From: an uncultured Rhodoplanes sp. | GTDB lineage: Bacteria > Pseudomonadota > Alphaproteobacteria > Rhizobiales > Xanthobacteraceae | NCBI GenBank assembly: GCA_936924235.1 | Contig: CAKZHN010000345.1 | Location: forward strand, 1-7,783 | Direction: 5' to 3' | Length of the DNA: 7,783 nt | Shown: piece after piece, positions 1 through 6,479 of the stretch | How the letters are laid out: the number at the start of each line of letters is the position of its first letter | How positions within the stretch are numbered: position 1 is the stretch's first letter | Made by a program: the position numbers and the translations under genes | The notes under the pieces: model-generated | The model's input: only the letters and a program-made list of their open reading frames with translations | Database searches by the model: none | Told to the model about the DNA's origin: nothing

Positions 1-23
1 ATCTCACGGGTGGCGCGGGGCAT
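1..23 (-). CDS. Possible start of an unidentified gene downstream of pssA (partial)
   Basis: An ATG on the minus strand at 23-21 opens a frame reading M-P-R-A-T-R-E before the window ends. An AGGA lies at 30-33, six bases before the ATG, and the start falls 44 bases after the pssA stop codon. This spacing and orientation fit a further gene in the same transcript. Only seven complete codons are visible, so no product can be named, and the ATG could be a chance occurrence. Confidence 0.35.
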
Positions 24-67
24 GGGTTGTCCTGTTGGGCGATCGGGATGGCGGGCGGCGGCGCGTC

Positions 68-946
68 TCAGTTGAGGCGCGCCGGGCGGTCGCCGTGGTC
101 GTCGGGCGGCTGCAGTGGTGGGGCGGCGGTTTCGGCGACAGCCGGCGGCGCCGCCGCAGCGGCGGCCTCGGCATCGTGGCGCTGATACTCTCGGTAGGCG
201 TGCCAGCCGAACGGCAGGCTCGCGAGATACACCACCGTGCCGATGCTCAGCACCCACCACGGATAGGCAATCAGCAGCGCGAAGAACAGCACCACCAGCA
301 CGAACACCGGCAGCACGATATCCGGATCGACGCGCTTGCCGACGCGCTTGCCGGAGAGCACCGGCAGCTTCGACACCATCAGGAACGCAATGGCCAGCGT
401 ATAGACCAGCGCCGGCGTGGCGCCGACCTTCGGCCCGCCGACGAGATCGACGTAGATCGGCAGCATCACCACCAGCGCGCCGGCCGGCGCTGGAATGCCG
501 GTGAAGAAGTTGCCGGCCCACAGCGGCCGGTTCGGATCGTCGATCATCACGTTGAAGCGCGCGAGGCGGAGCGCGCCGCAGATCGCGAACACCATGGCGA
601 CGATCCAACCGACATTGCCGAGATCGTGCAGGCCCCAGAGATAGAGGATCAGGCCCGGCGCGCAGCCGAAGTTGACGAAGTCGGCGAGGCTGTCGAGCTC
701 GGCGCCGAACTTGGACTGGCCCTTGACCATGCGGGCGACGCGGCCGTCGATACCGTCGAGCGCCGCGGCGAACACGATGGCGGCCAGCGCCCATTCGAGC
801 CGCTGCTCGAAGGCCAGCCGGATGGCGGTGAGGCCCGCACAAAGCGCGAGCAAGGTGATCATATTGGGCAGCAGCATGCGCACCGGGATGCGCTGGAACC
901 GCTGGCGCCGGGCTGCCATTCGTTCGCGTTCGAAGGGTGTGAACAT
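68..946 (-). CDS. pssA: CDP-diacylglycerol--serine O-phosphatidyltransferase (phosphatidylserine synthase)
   Basis: This integral membrane enzyme joins CDP-diacylglycerol and L-serine to give phosphatidylserine and CMP, the step before Psd. The 292-residue protein carries the CDP-alcohol phosphotransferase signature at residues 64-89: D64, D67-G68, A71-R72, G81, D85 and D89, which are the metal- and CDP-binding positions of the family. Several hydrophobic segments follow (roughly residues 25-45, 110-130, 155-170, 180-195 and 212-245). The last 35 residues are an Ala/Pro-rich, probably disordered tail. I chose the ATG at 946 (Met-Phe-Thr-Pro) over an in-frame GTG at 985. The GTG lies inside a hairpin stem and has no visible ribosome site; the ATG has only a weak GAG upstream. 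The gene lies 84 bases after psd on the same strand, and the psd-pssA pairing is familiar from rhizobia. Sequence and context agree, so the assignment is firm; the exact start is less so. Confidence 0.95.
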   Translation of the reverse strand: MFTPFERERMAARRQRFQRIPVRMLLPNMITLLALCAGLTAIRLAFEQRLEWALAAIVFAAALDGIDGRVARMVKGQSKFGAELDSLADFVNFGCAPGLILYLWGLHDLGNVGWIVAMVFAICGALRLARFNVMIDDPNRPLWAGNFFTGIPAPAGALVVMLPIYVDLVGGPKVGATPALVYTLAIAFLMVSKLPVLSGKRVGKRVDPDIVLPVFVLVVLFFALLIAYPWWVLSIGTVVYLASLPFGWHAYREYQRHDAEAAAAAAPPAVAETAAPPLQPPDDHGDRPARLN

Positions 947-981
947 GGTGCACTCAATATAGCGCTTTGCCGTCGGCGTCA

Positions 982-998
982 CCACGCCGGAGGCGTGG
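982..998 (-). other. Hairpin in the psd-pssA spacer
   Basis: CCACGCC at 982-988 and GGCGTGG at 992-998 form a perfect 7-bp stem with a 3-base loop, 36 bases before the chosen pssA start. A separate 12-base perfect palindrome, GCTGGCGCCAGC, lies at 1009-1020 close to the psd stop codon. Neither is followed by a run of T on the minus strand, so an intrinsic terminator is unlikely. An mRNA-processing or stability element between the two cistrons is possible. The pairing is seen directly; any role is inference. Confidence 0.4.
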
Positions 999-1030
999 CG
1001 TTAACCAAGCTGGCGCCAGCGACTTTGGCC

Positions 1031-1729
1031 TCAGCCCACCCGGTAGGTGCGGCCCGGATCGGCCGTCGCCAGATCGGCCAGCACGGTTTCGCCGGCATAG
1101 GAGAGCTGGCCCTCGGCGACCAGCGCCCGGCCGCCCTCCGGCAGATAGACGTCGACCCGGGAGCCGAACCGGATCATGCCGATGCGGTCGCCGGCCGTGA
1201 TGGTCTGGCCCTCCTGCACGAACGGCACGATGCGCCGGGCGATGAGTCCCGCGATCTGCACCACGCCGATCCGCGAGCGGGTGCCGGTGATGACGAAGGC
1301 GTTGCGTTCGTTGTCTTCGCTGGCCTTGTCGAGATCGGCGTTGAGGAACTTGCCGGGGTGATAGACCATGCGCTCGATCTTGCCGGCGATCGGGCTGCGG
1401 TTCACGTGGCAGTCGAACACGCTCATGAAGATCGAAATGCGTGGCAGCGGCCGGTCGCCCAGGCCCATTTCGGGCGGCGGCGCAGCATTGACGACGCGGC
1501 TGACGCGGCCATCGGCGGGCGCGACCACGAGGCCTTCGCGCAGCGGCGTCACCCGCACCGGATCGCGGAAGAAATAGGCGCACCAGGCGGTGGCAAGCGT
1601 GCCGATCCAGCCGAGCGGGGTCCAGATCCAGAACAGGATCAGCGCGATGAACGCAAAGCCGCCGACGAAGGGATAGCCCTGCGGGTGGATCGGCGAAAGC
1701 TGCGAGCGGATGGAGTTGATGATCGACAT
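1031..1729 (-). CDS. psd: Phosphatidylserine decarboxylase proenzyme
   Basis: This pyruvoyl-dependent enzyme decarboxylates phosphatidylserine to phosphatidylethanolamine at the inner membrane. The 232-residue protein is the short bacterial form. Residues 19-55 contain hydrophobic membrane-associating segments, followed by Y52-F-F-R-D-P, a typical opening of the catalytic domain. P71-A-D-G74 and F105-D-C-H-V-N-R111 supply the conserved acidic residue and histidine (D73, H108). The self-cleavage site is the Gly-Ser pair G189-S190 within R187-F-G-S-R-V-D-V. Cleavage there would give a large beta chain and a small alpha chain of about 43 residues whose Ser becomes the pyruvoyl group. The ATG at 1729 is the most upstream start possible, because the next in-frame codons contain no start before the exporter stop TAG at 1762-1760. 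Its Shine-Dalgarno spacing is unusual (see 1730-1759). The gene begins 30 bases after the exporter and precedes pssA. Confidence 0.97.
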   Translation of the reverse strand: MSIINSIRSQLSPIHPQGYPFVGGFAFIALILFWIWTPLGWIGTLATAWCAYFFRDPVRVTPLREGLVVAPADGRVSRVVNAAPPPEMGLGDRPLPRISIFMSVFDCHVNRSPIAGKIERMVYHPGKFLNADLDKASEDNERNAFVITGTRSRIGVVQIAGLIARRIVPFVQEGQTITAGDRIGMIRFGSRVDVYLPEGGRALVAEGQLSYAGETVLADLATADPGRTYRVG

Positions 1730-1759
1730 GCGTGTGCGGCTCGGCGAGCCGTTCCCCCT
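1730..1759 (-). promoter_or_regulatory. psd ribosome binding site split from its start codon by a hairpin
   Basis: In the minus-strand message the only strong purine run before psd is AGGGGG at 1759-1754, directly after the exporter stop codon. It lies 24 bases from the ATG, too far for normal initiation. Between them CGGCTC (1737-1742 on the plus strand) and GAGCCG (1746-1751) form a perfect 6-bp stem with a 3-base loop. Folding this 15-base hairpin leaves only 9 unpaired bases between AGGGGG and ATG, a normal spacing. A hairpin-bridged Shine-Dalgarno of this kind is known from phage T4 gene 38. Here the pairing is seen and the function is inferred. Confidence 0.55.
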
Positions 1760-3703
1760 CTATTCCGCGGCGGCCGCAGGCGCGAGGTCCTCGGGCAGCG
1801 GCGGATTGCGGTTCGGCGCCGTGCTTTCGTCCGCGGCGTGCGCCAGCATCTCGCGGGCTGCCTCGGCCTCGCGCTGTCGGTTCCACATGCTGGCATAGAG
1901 CCCGCCGTGGCGCAGCAGCTCGTGATGCGTGCCGCGCTCGACGATCTGGCCCTTGTCCAGCACCAGGATCTCGTCGGCGCCGACGATGGTCGAGAGCCGG
2001 TGCGCGATGACGAGCGTGGTGCGGTTCTTCGACACCCGCTCCAGCGCGTCCTGGATTTCCTTCTCGGTGTGGCTGTCGAGCGCCGACGTGGCCTCGTCGA
2101 GCAGCAGGATCGGCGGCGCCTTGAGGATGGTGCGCGCGATCGCGACGCGCTGCTTCTCGCCGCCGGAGAGCTTGAGCCCGCGCTCGCCCACCTCGGTCTC
2201 GTAGCCGTGCGGCGACATCTTGATGAATGCGTCGATCTGCGCGAGCTTGGCCGCCTGCTCGACCTCGCCGTCGGTCGCGTCCCAGCGGCCGTAGCGGATG
2301 TTGTAGCGGATGGTGTCGTTGAACAGCACGGTGTCCTGCGGGACCATGCCGATCACAGCGCGCAGCGACTTCTGCGTCACCTCACGGATGTCCTGGCCGT
2401 CGATCAGGACGCGGCCCGACGAGACGTCGTAGAAGCGATAAAGCAGCCGCGAGATCGTCGACTTGCCGGCGCCCGAAGGCCCGACGACGGCGACCGTCTT
2501 GCCGGCCGGCACCTCGAAGCTCACGCCTTTGAGGATCGGCCGCGCCGCCTCATAGGCGAACCCGACATTCTCGAAGCGGATGCCGCCGGCGCTGACATGG
2601 ATCGGCTGCGCGCCCGGCCGGTCGACGATCTCCGGCGGCCGGTTCAGGATGTTGAACATGGTCTCGATGTCGATCGTCGCCTGCTTGATCTCGCGATAGA
2701 CCATGCCCATGAAGTTCAGCGGCTGGTAGAGCTGGATCATCATGGCGTTGATCATGACGAAGTCGCCGACCGTGTTGGTGCCGCTCCGGATGCCCCAGGC
2801 GCAGAGCACCATGGTGGCGGCGAGCCCGACCGTGAAGATCGCGGCCTGGCCGGCGTTGAGCACCGCGAGCGACGTGTAGGAGTTCACGCTCGCAGTCTCG
2901 TAGCGCTCCATCGAGCGGTCGTAGCGCTTGGTTTCCCGGTCCTCAGCAGAAAAGTACTTCACGGTCTCGTAGTTGAGCAGCGAGTCGATCGCCTTGGTGT
3001 TGGCGTCGCTGTCGCTGTCGTTCATGCGGCGGCGGATCGAGATGCGCCACTCGGTCGCGATGTAAGTGAACCACATGTAGAGCACGACCGTGATCAGGAT
3101 CGCGACCACGTAGCGCCAGTCGAACTGGTAGAGCAGCACGCCGGCGATCAGCGCCACCTCGACGATGGTCGGCAGGAGCTGCAGGATGACCATACGCGAA
3201 ATGGTCTCGATGCCGTTCCTTCCACGCTCCAGCACGCGGGTGAGCCCGCCGGTCTTGCGCTCCAGATGAAAGCGCAGCGACAGTTGGTGCATGTGCTCGA
3301 AGGTCAGGATCGCGAGCCGGCGCACCGCGTGCATCGCCACTTTGGCGAACACACCGTCGCGCAACTGCGTGAGCAGCGCCATCAGCACCCGCATGCCGCC
3401 ATAGGCGAGCGTCATGACGATCGGCGCAGCCAGCGCCCAGGTCAGCCAGGAATCCGGCGCCACCGGCGCGCTCCCCTGCCCGCTCAGCGCATCGACCGCC
3501 CATTTGAAGGTGAACGGAACCGCGATGGTGGCGAGCTTGGCGCCGAACAGCAGCAGCGTCGCCCACACGACCCGCCGTTGCAGGTCGGCGCGCTCCTGCG
3601 GCCAGATATAGGGCCACAGCCGCAGCAACGTGCGGAACAAGGCGCCGCCGTCAGCGGAGACGTCGCGCTTCATGATATGCGCGGGGCGGATGTGGTCGCT
3701 CAT
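1760..3703 (-). CDS. atm1: Atm1/ABCB7-type ABC exporter (half-transporter, permease fused to ATPase)
   Basis: This is a homodimer-forming inner-membrane ABC exporter of 647 residues. Six membrane helices occupy roughly residues 45-330 and the nucleotide-binding domain about 375-610. Atm1-family marks are N-Y-E-T-V-K-Y-F at 244-251 and the stretch 324-341 (Q-L-Y-Q-P-L-N-F through R-E-I-K-Q), which line the glutathione-binding cavity in characterised homologues. ATPase motifs are complete: A-loop Y384, Walker A G408-P-S-G-A-G-K-S415, Q-loop Q456, signature L512-S-G-G-E-K-Q, Walker B ending D536-E537, S-A-L-D at 540-543, and H-loop H568. The C-terminus is Ala/Pro-rich. The family exports glutathione persulfide or glutathione-metal conjugates linked to Fe-S and heavy-metal handling; the exact substrate here is inferred. 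In-frame starts also exist at 3751 (ATG) and 3673 (ATG). I chose 3703 because it gives the usual short leader before the L-W-P-Y-I-W-P motif. None of these starts has a clear ribosome site. psd follows 30 bases later. Confidence 0.93.
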   Translation of the reverse strand: MSDHIRPAHIMKRDVSADGGALFRTLLRLWPYIWPQERADLQRRVVWATLLLFGAKLATIAVPFTFKWAVDALSGQGSAPVAPDSWLTWALAAPIVMTLAYGGMRVLMALLTQLRDGVFAKVAMHAVRRLAILTFEHMHQLSLRFHLERKTGGLTRVLERGRNGIETISRMVILQLLPTIVEVALIAGVLLYQFDWRYVVAILITVVLYMWFTYIATEWRISIRRRMNDSDSDANTKAIDSLLNYETVKYFSAEDRETKRYDRSMERYETASVNSYTSLAVLNAGQAAIFTVGLAATMVLCAWGIRSGTNTVGDFVMINAMMIQLYQPLNFMGMVYREIKQATIDIETMFNILNRPPEIVDRPGAQPIHVSAGGIRFENVGFAYEAARPILKGVSFEVPAGKTVAVVGPSGAGKSTISRLLYRFYDVSSGRVLIDGQDIREVTQKSLRAVIGMVPQDTVLFNDTIRYNIRYGRWDATDGEVEQAAKLAQIDAFIKMSPHGYETEVGERGLKLSGGEKQRVAIARTILKAPPILLLDEATSALDSHTEKEIQDALERVSKNRTTLVIAHRLSTIVGADEILVLDKGQIVERGTHHELLRHGGLYASMWNRQREAEAAREMLAHAADESTAPNRNPPLPEDLAPAAAAE

Positions 3704-3746
3704 GGGGACCCGGTCAGGAGCGGCGCGGAACTGCGCCGCAGTCCCC
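3704..3746 (-). promoter_or_regulatory. Stem-loop covering the likely exporter start codon
   Basis: Two nested inverted repeats lie immediately before the ATG at 3703. The outer arms are GGGGAC at 3704-3709 and GTCCCC at 3741-3746. The inner arms are GCGGCGC at 3720-3726 and GCGCCGC at 3733-3739 with a 6-base loop. In the minus-strand message the two stems stack almost continuously, with one unpaired base on the 5' side and ten on the 3' side. The outer stem ends at the base before AUG. No good Shine-Dalgarno is seen. Such a fold would be expected to hold down initiation unless melted or bound. The repeats are seen directly; regulation is inference. Confidence 0.45.
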
Positions 3747-3879
3747 CTCATATAGTGGATTCTGCTGCATAAAACAGCGACGGCCGGGCGTTTTCCCGCC
3801 ACCGGGCACCCTCGCGCCTGTCGCCCTGACGACTATATTCTCAAGGACGAATCGCATCCCGTCCCGGTATCGAGGGCCA
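3747..3879. promoter_or_regulatory. Remainder of the divergent intergenic region (exporter / LOG gene)
   Basis: Both divergent transcription units must start in or near this stretch. For the exporter, CTATAT on the minus strand (3755-3750) resembles a -10 element and would place transcription near 3741-3746, at the foot of the leader stem-loop. No convincing -35 is seen at 16-18 bases. For the LOG gene, TATATT at 3834-3839 resembles a -10 and also lacks a clear -35. The LOG ribosome site is GAGGG at 3872-3876, only three bases from the ATG. An AAGGA at 3843-3847 has no start codon at usable distance. I found no iron-response (ICE-type TTTAGAA/TTCTAAA) palindrome. Confidence 0.3.
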
Positions 3880-4482
3880 ATGAGCCAAATTCGAAACGTC
3901 TGCGTCTATTGCGGCTCCGGCCCGGGCACCGACCCCGACTTCGCGGTGGCGGCCCGAAGATTCGGGAAGATCCTGGCCGAGAACGGCATCGGCCTGGTTT
4001 ACGGCGGCGGCTCGATCGGGCTGATGGGCGAAATCGCTAATGCGGTGCTCGACAACAACGGCCATGTCACCGGCATCATTCCGGACTTCCTCGCCAACCG
4101 CGAGCACCAGATCCACCGCGGCGAGGTCATCCGCACCCGCAACATGCACGACCGCAAGCAGCAGATGTTCGAGCATGCCGACGCCTTCGTCGCGCTGCCG
4201 GGTGGCGTAGGCACCCTCGAAGAGGTCGTCGAGCAGATGACCTGGGTCCAGCTCGGCCGCCACAAGAAGCCGGTGCTGCTCGCCAACATCAAGGGCTTCT
4301 GGGAGCCGCTGCGCGCGCTGCTCGTCCACATGGAAGAGCTGAACTTCATCCGGCCGGGACTGGCGGTCGAATATCTGGTCGCCGACCGGATCGAGGACGT
4401 GCTGCCGATGCTGCAGGACGCCGCGGCGCGGATCGCCGAGCCGGAGAAGGCCATGGCGCCCGACGTCGCCGGCCGGCTGTGA
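3880..4482 (+). CDS. LOG family protein (TIGR00730 type; nucleoside 5'-monophosphate phosphoribohydrolase)
   Basis: The 200-residue protein is of normal length for the LOG/YvdD group of Rossmann-fold enzymes. Characterised members release the free base from cytokinin riboside 5'-monophosphates or AMP. Diagnostic motifs are C11-G-S-G-P-G16 near the N-terminus, Y41-G-G-G-S-I-G-L-M-G50, the R-x-M-x-x-R-K segment R87-N-M-H-D-R-K93, and the hallmark P107-G-G-V-G-T-L-E-E115. It is presumably cytosolic and a dimer, by analogy with the family. Starting at 3880 reproduces the standard N-terminus, though the GAGGG site is close to the ATG. It is the only plus-strand gene in the window, divergent from the exporter and converging on the VOC gene with three bases between stop codons. 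The family is often annotated as lysine decarboxylase; that name is an old mistake. Whether the bacterium makes cytokinin or uses this enzyme in nucleotide turnover cannot be told from sequence. Confidence 0.94.
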   Translation: MSQIRNVCVYCGSGPGTDPDFAVAARRFGKILAENGIGLVYGGGSIGLMGEIANAVLDNNGHVTGIIPDFLANREHQIHRGEVIRTRNMHDRKQQMFEHADAFVALPGGVGTLEEVVEQMTWVQLGRHKKPVLLANIKGFWEPLRALLVHMEELNFIRPGLAVEYLVADRIEDVLPMLQDAAARIAEPEKAMAPDVAGRL

Positions 4483-4499
4483 GCCTCAAGGCTCGGCCG
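4470..4499. terminator. Hairpin over the LOG/VOC convergent junction, possible bidirectional terminator
   Basis: GAGCC (4481-4485) and GGCTC (4490-4494) form a perfect 5-bp stem with the loop TCAA. CGGCC (4470-4474) and GGCCG (4495-4499) can extend it past a six-base bulge. The structure spans both stop codons. Neither strand has a following run of T, so this is not a textbook intrinsic terminator. Placement between converging genes is the main reason for the call. Confidence 0.35.
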
Positions 4500-4866
4500 T
4501 GAAGGTCGCGGCCTCGATGCGATTGCCTTCCGGATCGCGGATGAAGGCCGCGTAGTAGCCCTTCATCTCGCCTGAGCGCGGGCCCGGCGCGCCGTCGGAC
4601 GAACCACCAGCCTTGATCGCCGCGTCGTGAAACGCCTGCACGGACTCGGCATCGCGGGCGCGCAGGCAGAAATGGACGCCGCTGTCGATATCGACCGGCG
4701 TCATGTTGCGGCGCTCGTTCAGCCAGAACTCCGGATACTTCTTGCCGAAGCCGATGGTCGCAGGCCGCGTCACGAGCTTGGCGTAGCCGAGCGGCGCCAA
4801 CACCGCTTCATAAAAGCGCGCGCAGCCCGCAAGATCACGCACCGCAATCGAGACGTGATCGATCAC
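4486..4866 (-). CDS. VOC superfamily protein (glyoxalase/bleomycin resistance/dioxygenase fold)
   Basis: The protein has 126 residues, the usual size of a single-domain vicinal-oxygen-chelate protein made of two beta-alpha-beta-beta-beta units. It opens with I2-D-H-V-S-I-A-V-R-D and has F18-Y-E-A-V-L-x-P-L-G-Y-28. The N-terminal H4, H65 in G-V-H-F, and E118 in R-I-E-A-A fit the metal-ligand positions of the superfamily. D111-P-E-G-N-R is the typical last-strand motif. The substrate is unknown; it resembles the uncharacterised glyoxalase-like group rather than lactoylglutathione lyase. The start is a GTG at 4866. It is supported by AAGGAG at 4879-4874, seven bases away and overlapping the cimA stop codon TAA, which implies coupled translation at the end of the operon. 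A link to citramalate or cysteine metabolism is only suggested by position. Confidence 0.93.
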   Translation of the reverse strand: MIDHVSIAVRDLAGCARFYEAVLAPLGYAKLVTRPATIGFGKKYPEFWLNERRNMTPVDIDSGVHFCLRARDAESVQAFHDAAIKAGGSSDGAPGPRSGEMKGYYAAFIRDPEGNRIEAATFTAEP

Positions 4867-4877
4867 TCGGACACTCC

Positions 4878-6479
4878 TTAAGCTGACACGCCGGCCTTCA
4901 CGAGCTTGTAGATGATGGAATCCATCAGCGCCTGGAACGAGGCATCGATGATATTCGGCGACACGCCGATGGTGGTCCAGTGCTCGCCGGTCTCGTCCTC
5001 GCTCTCGATCAGCACGCGGGTGACGGCTTCCGTGCCGGAGTTGAGGATACGCACGCGATAGTCGGTCAGCTTCAGGCCGGCGATGAACTTCTGGAACTTG
5101 CCGAGATCCTTGCGCAGCGCGACGTCGAGCGCATTGACCGGGCCGTTGCCCTCAGCGGCGTTGATGAAGATCTCGTTGCCGACCTTGACCTTCACCACCG
5201 CGGTGGTCAGCACCTCGCTGCCGTGGCCGTTCTGCGCGCGCTGCTCGACCTTGACGTCGAAATAGCTCACGTCGAAGAACTTCGGCACCGTGCCGAGCAT
5301 GCGGCGCGCGAGCAGTTCGAACGACGCGTCGGCGGCCTCGTAGGCATAGCCGATCGCCTCGCGCTCCTTCACCTCGTCGAGCAGACGGGTGACGCGCGGA
5401 TCGCTTTTGTCGACCTTGAGCCCGATGCGCTCCAGTTCAGCCAGCACGTTGGAGCGGCCGGCCTGATCGGAGATCAGGAGCTTCCTCCGGTTGCCGACGG
5501 CTTCCGGAAGCACATGCTCGTAGGTTGCGGGGTCTTTCACGATGGCTGACGCGTGAATGCCAGCCTTGGTCGCGAATGCGCTTTCACCGACATAAGGCGC
5601 ATGCCTGTTGGGCGAGCGATTGAGCCGGTCGTCCAGTGAGTGCGAAGCGTGCGCGAGCCGCTTGAGCTGGTCGTCGGAGACACCGACCTCGAACACCTCC
5701 GAGAACTCCGGCTTGAGCTTCAAGGTCGGGATGATCGACACGAGATTGGCGTTGCCGCAGCGCTCGCCGAGCCCGTTGAGCGTGCCCTGGATCTGCCGCA
5801 CGCCGGCGCGCACCGCCGCGAACGAGTTGGCCACCGCCTGCTCGGTGTCGTTATGGGCGTGGATGCCGACGTGGTCGCCCGGCACGTGCTTGACCACCTC
5901 ACGCACGATCGCCTCGACCTCGTGCGGTAGCGCGCCGCCGTTGGTGTCGCACAACACCACCCAGCGCGCGCCCTCCTCGTAGGCGGTGCGCGCGCAAGCC
6001 AGCGCATAAGCCGGATTGGCCTTGTAGCCGTCGAAGAAGTGCTCGCAGTCGAGCAGCACCTCGCGGCCCTTGGCCTTGGCGGCCTTCACGCTGTCGCGGA
6101 TCGAAGCGAGGTTTTCTTCGAGCGTGGTCTCGAGCGCGACCCGCACGTGATAGTCCCAGGACTTGGCGACGAAGCAGATCGCCTCGGCCTTGGCATCGAG
6201 CAGCGCCGCGAGCCCCGGATCGTTCGAGGCCGAGCGGCCGGGCCGCCGCGTCATGCCGAAGGCCGTGAACGTCGCGTCGAGCATGCGCGGCTCGGCAAAG
6301 AGCTGCGTGTCGGTCGGATTGGCGCCCGGATAGCCGCCTTCGATGTAGTCGATGCCCAGCTCGTCGAGCATCCGCGAGATCGCAATCTTGTCGGCGAGCG
6401 TGAAGTCGACGCCATTGGTCTGCGCGCCGTCGCGCAGCGTGGTGTCGAACAGATAGATGCGCTCGCGCGAGGCAGCCAT
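4878..6479 (-). CDS. cimA: (R)-citramalate synthase, long form (TIGR00977 type)
   Basis: This cytosolic enzyme condenses pyruvate with acetyl-CoA to give (R)-citramalate, the first step of the threonine-independent isoleucine route. The product has 533 residues, normal for the long form. The N-terminal TIM barrel starts with D12-T-T-L-R-D-G-A-Q20, with catalytic R16 and metal ligand D17. Alanine stands where 2-isopropylmalate synthase usually has glutamate (R-D-G-E-Q). H207-A-H209-N-D and G236-L-G-E-R-C-G-N243 supply the other metal-site residues, and G307-I-H-A-S lies near the end of the barrel region. The C-terminal part, from about residue 400, is the LeuA-type dimerisation/regulatory domain that binds the feedback amino acid in relatives. 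A GTG exists one codon upstream at 6482. The ATG at 6479 is preferred because GGAG at 6490-6487 is seven bases from it. The preceding small gene stops in TGATG, sharing the A with this ATG. Confidence 0.96.
   Translation of the reverse strand: MAASRERIYLFDTTLRDGAQTNGVDFTLADKIAISRMLDELGIDYIEGGYPGANPTDTQLFAEPRMLDATFTAFGMTRRPGRSASNDPGLAALLDAKAEAICFVAKSWDYHVRVALETTLEENLASIRDSVKAAKAKGREVLLDCEHFFDGYKANPAYALACARTAYEEGARWVVLCDTNGGALPHEVEAIVREVVKHVPGDHVGIHAHNDTEQAVANSFAAVRAGVRQIQGTLNGLGERCGNANLVSIIPTLKLKPEFSEVFEVGVSDDQLKRLAHASHSLDDRLNRSPNRHAPYVGESAFATKAGIHASAIVKDPATYEHVLPEAVGNRRKLLISDQAGRSNVLAELERIGLKVDKSDPRVTRLLDEVKEREAIGYAYEAADASFELLARRMLGTVPKFFDVSYFDVKVEQRAQNGHGSEVLTTAVVKVKVGNEIFINAAEGNGPVNALDVALRKDLGKFQKFIAGLKLTDYRVRILNSGTEAVTRVLIESEDETGEHWTTIGVSPNIIDASFQALMDSIIYKLVKAGVSA

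Noticed and set aside
947..985. pssA starting from the GTG at 985
   Set aside because: The GTG is in the stem of a hairpin without a Shine-Dalgarno, and the extra 13 residues are unlike the usual PssA N-terminus.
35..3772. Uninterrupted 1245-codon open frame on the plus strand
   Set aside because: It is exactly codon-aligned and antisense to three well-recognised genes (pssA, psd, the exporter). Its product is rich in Arg, His, Asp and Ala with no domain or motif, as expected from reading GC-rich codons backwards. It exists because those genes lack TTA, CTA and TCA codons.
3785..3798. CGGG/CCCG inverted repeat with a 6-base loop in the divergent intergenic region
   Set aside because: Only four base pairs, which is common by chance in GC-rich DNA, and not placed relative to a recognisable promoter.
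3704..3802. Longer exporter N-terminus starting at 3802 or 3751
   Set aside because: The extra residues resemble translated leader, have no ribosome site, and would run through the promoter-like and stem-loop sequences. The 3703 start gives the normal family length, though it is not proven.
3841..4329. 162-codon open frame antisense to the LOG gene
   Set aside because: It is codon-aligned antisense to a gene with complete LOG motifs, and its product shows no recognisable feature.
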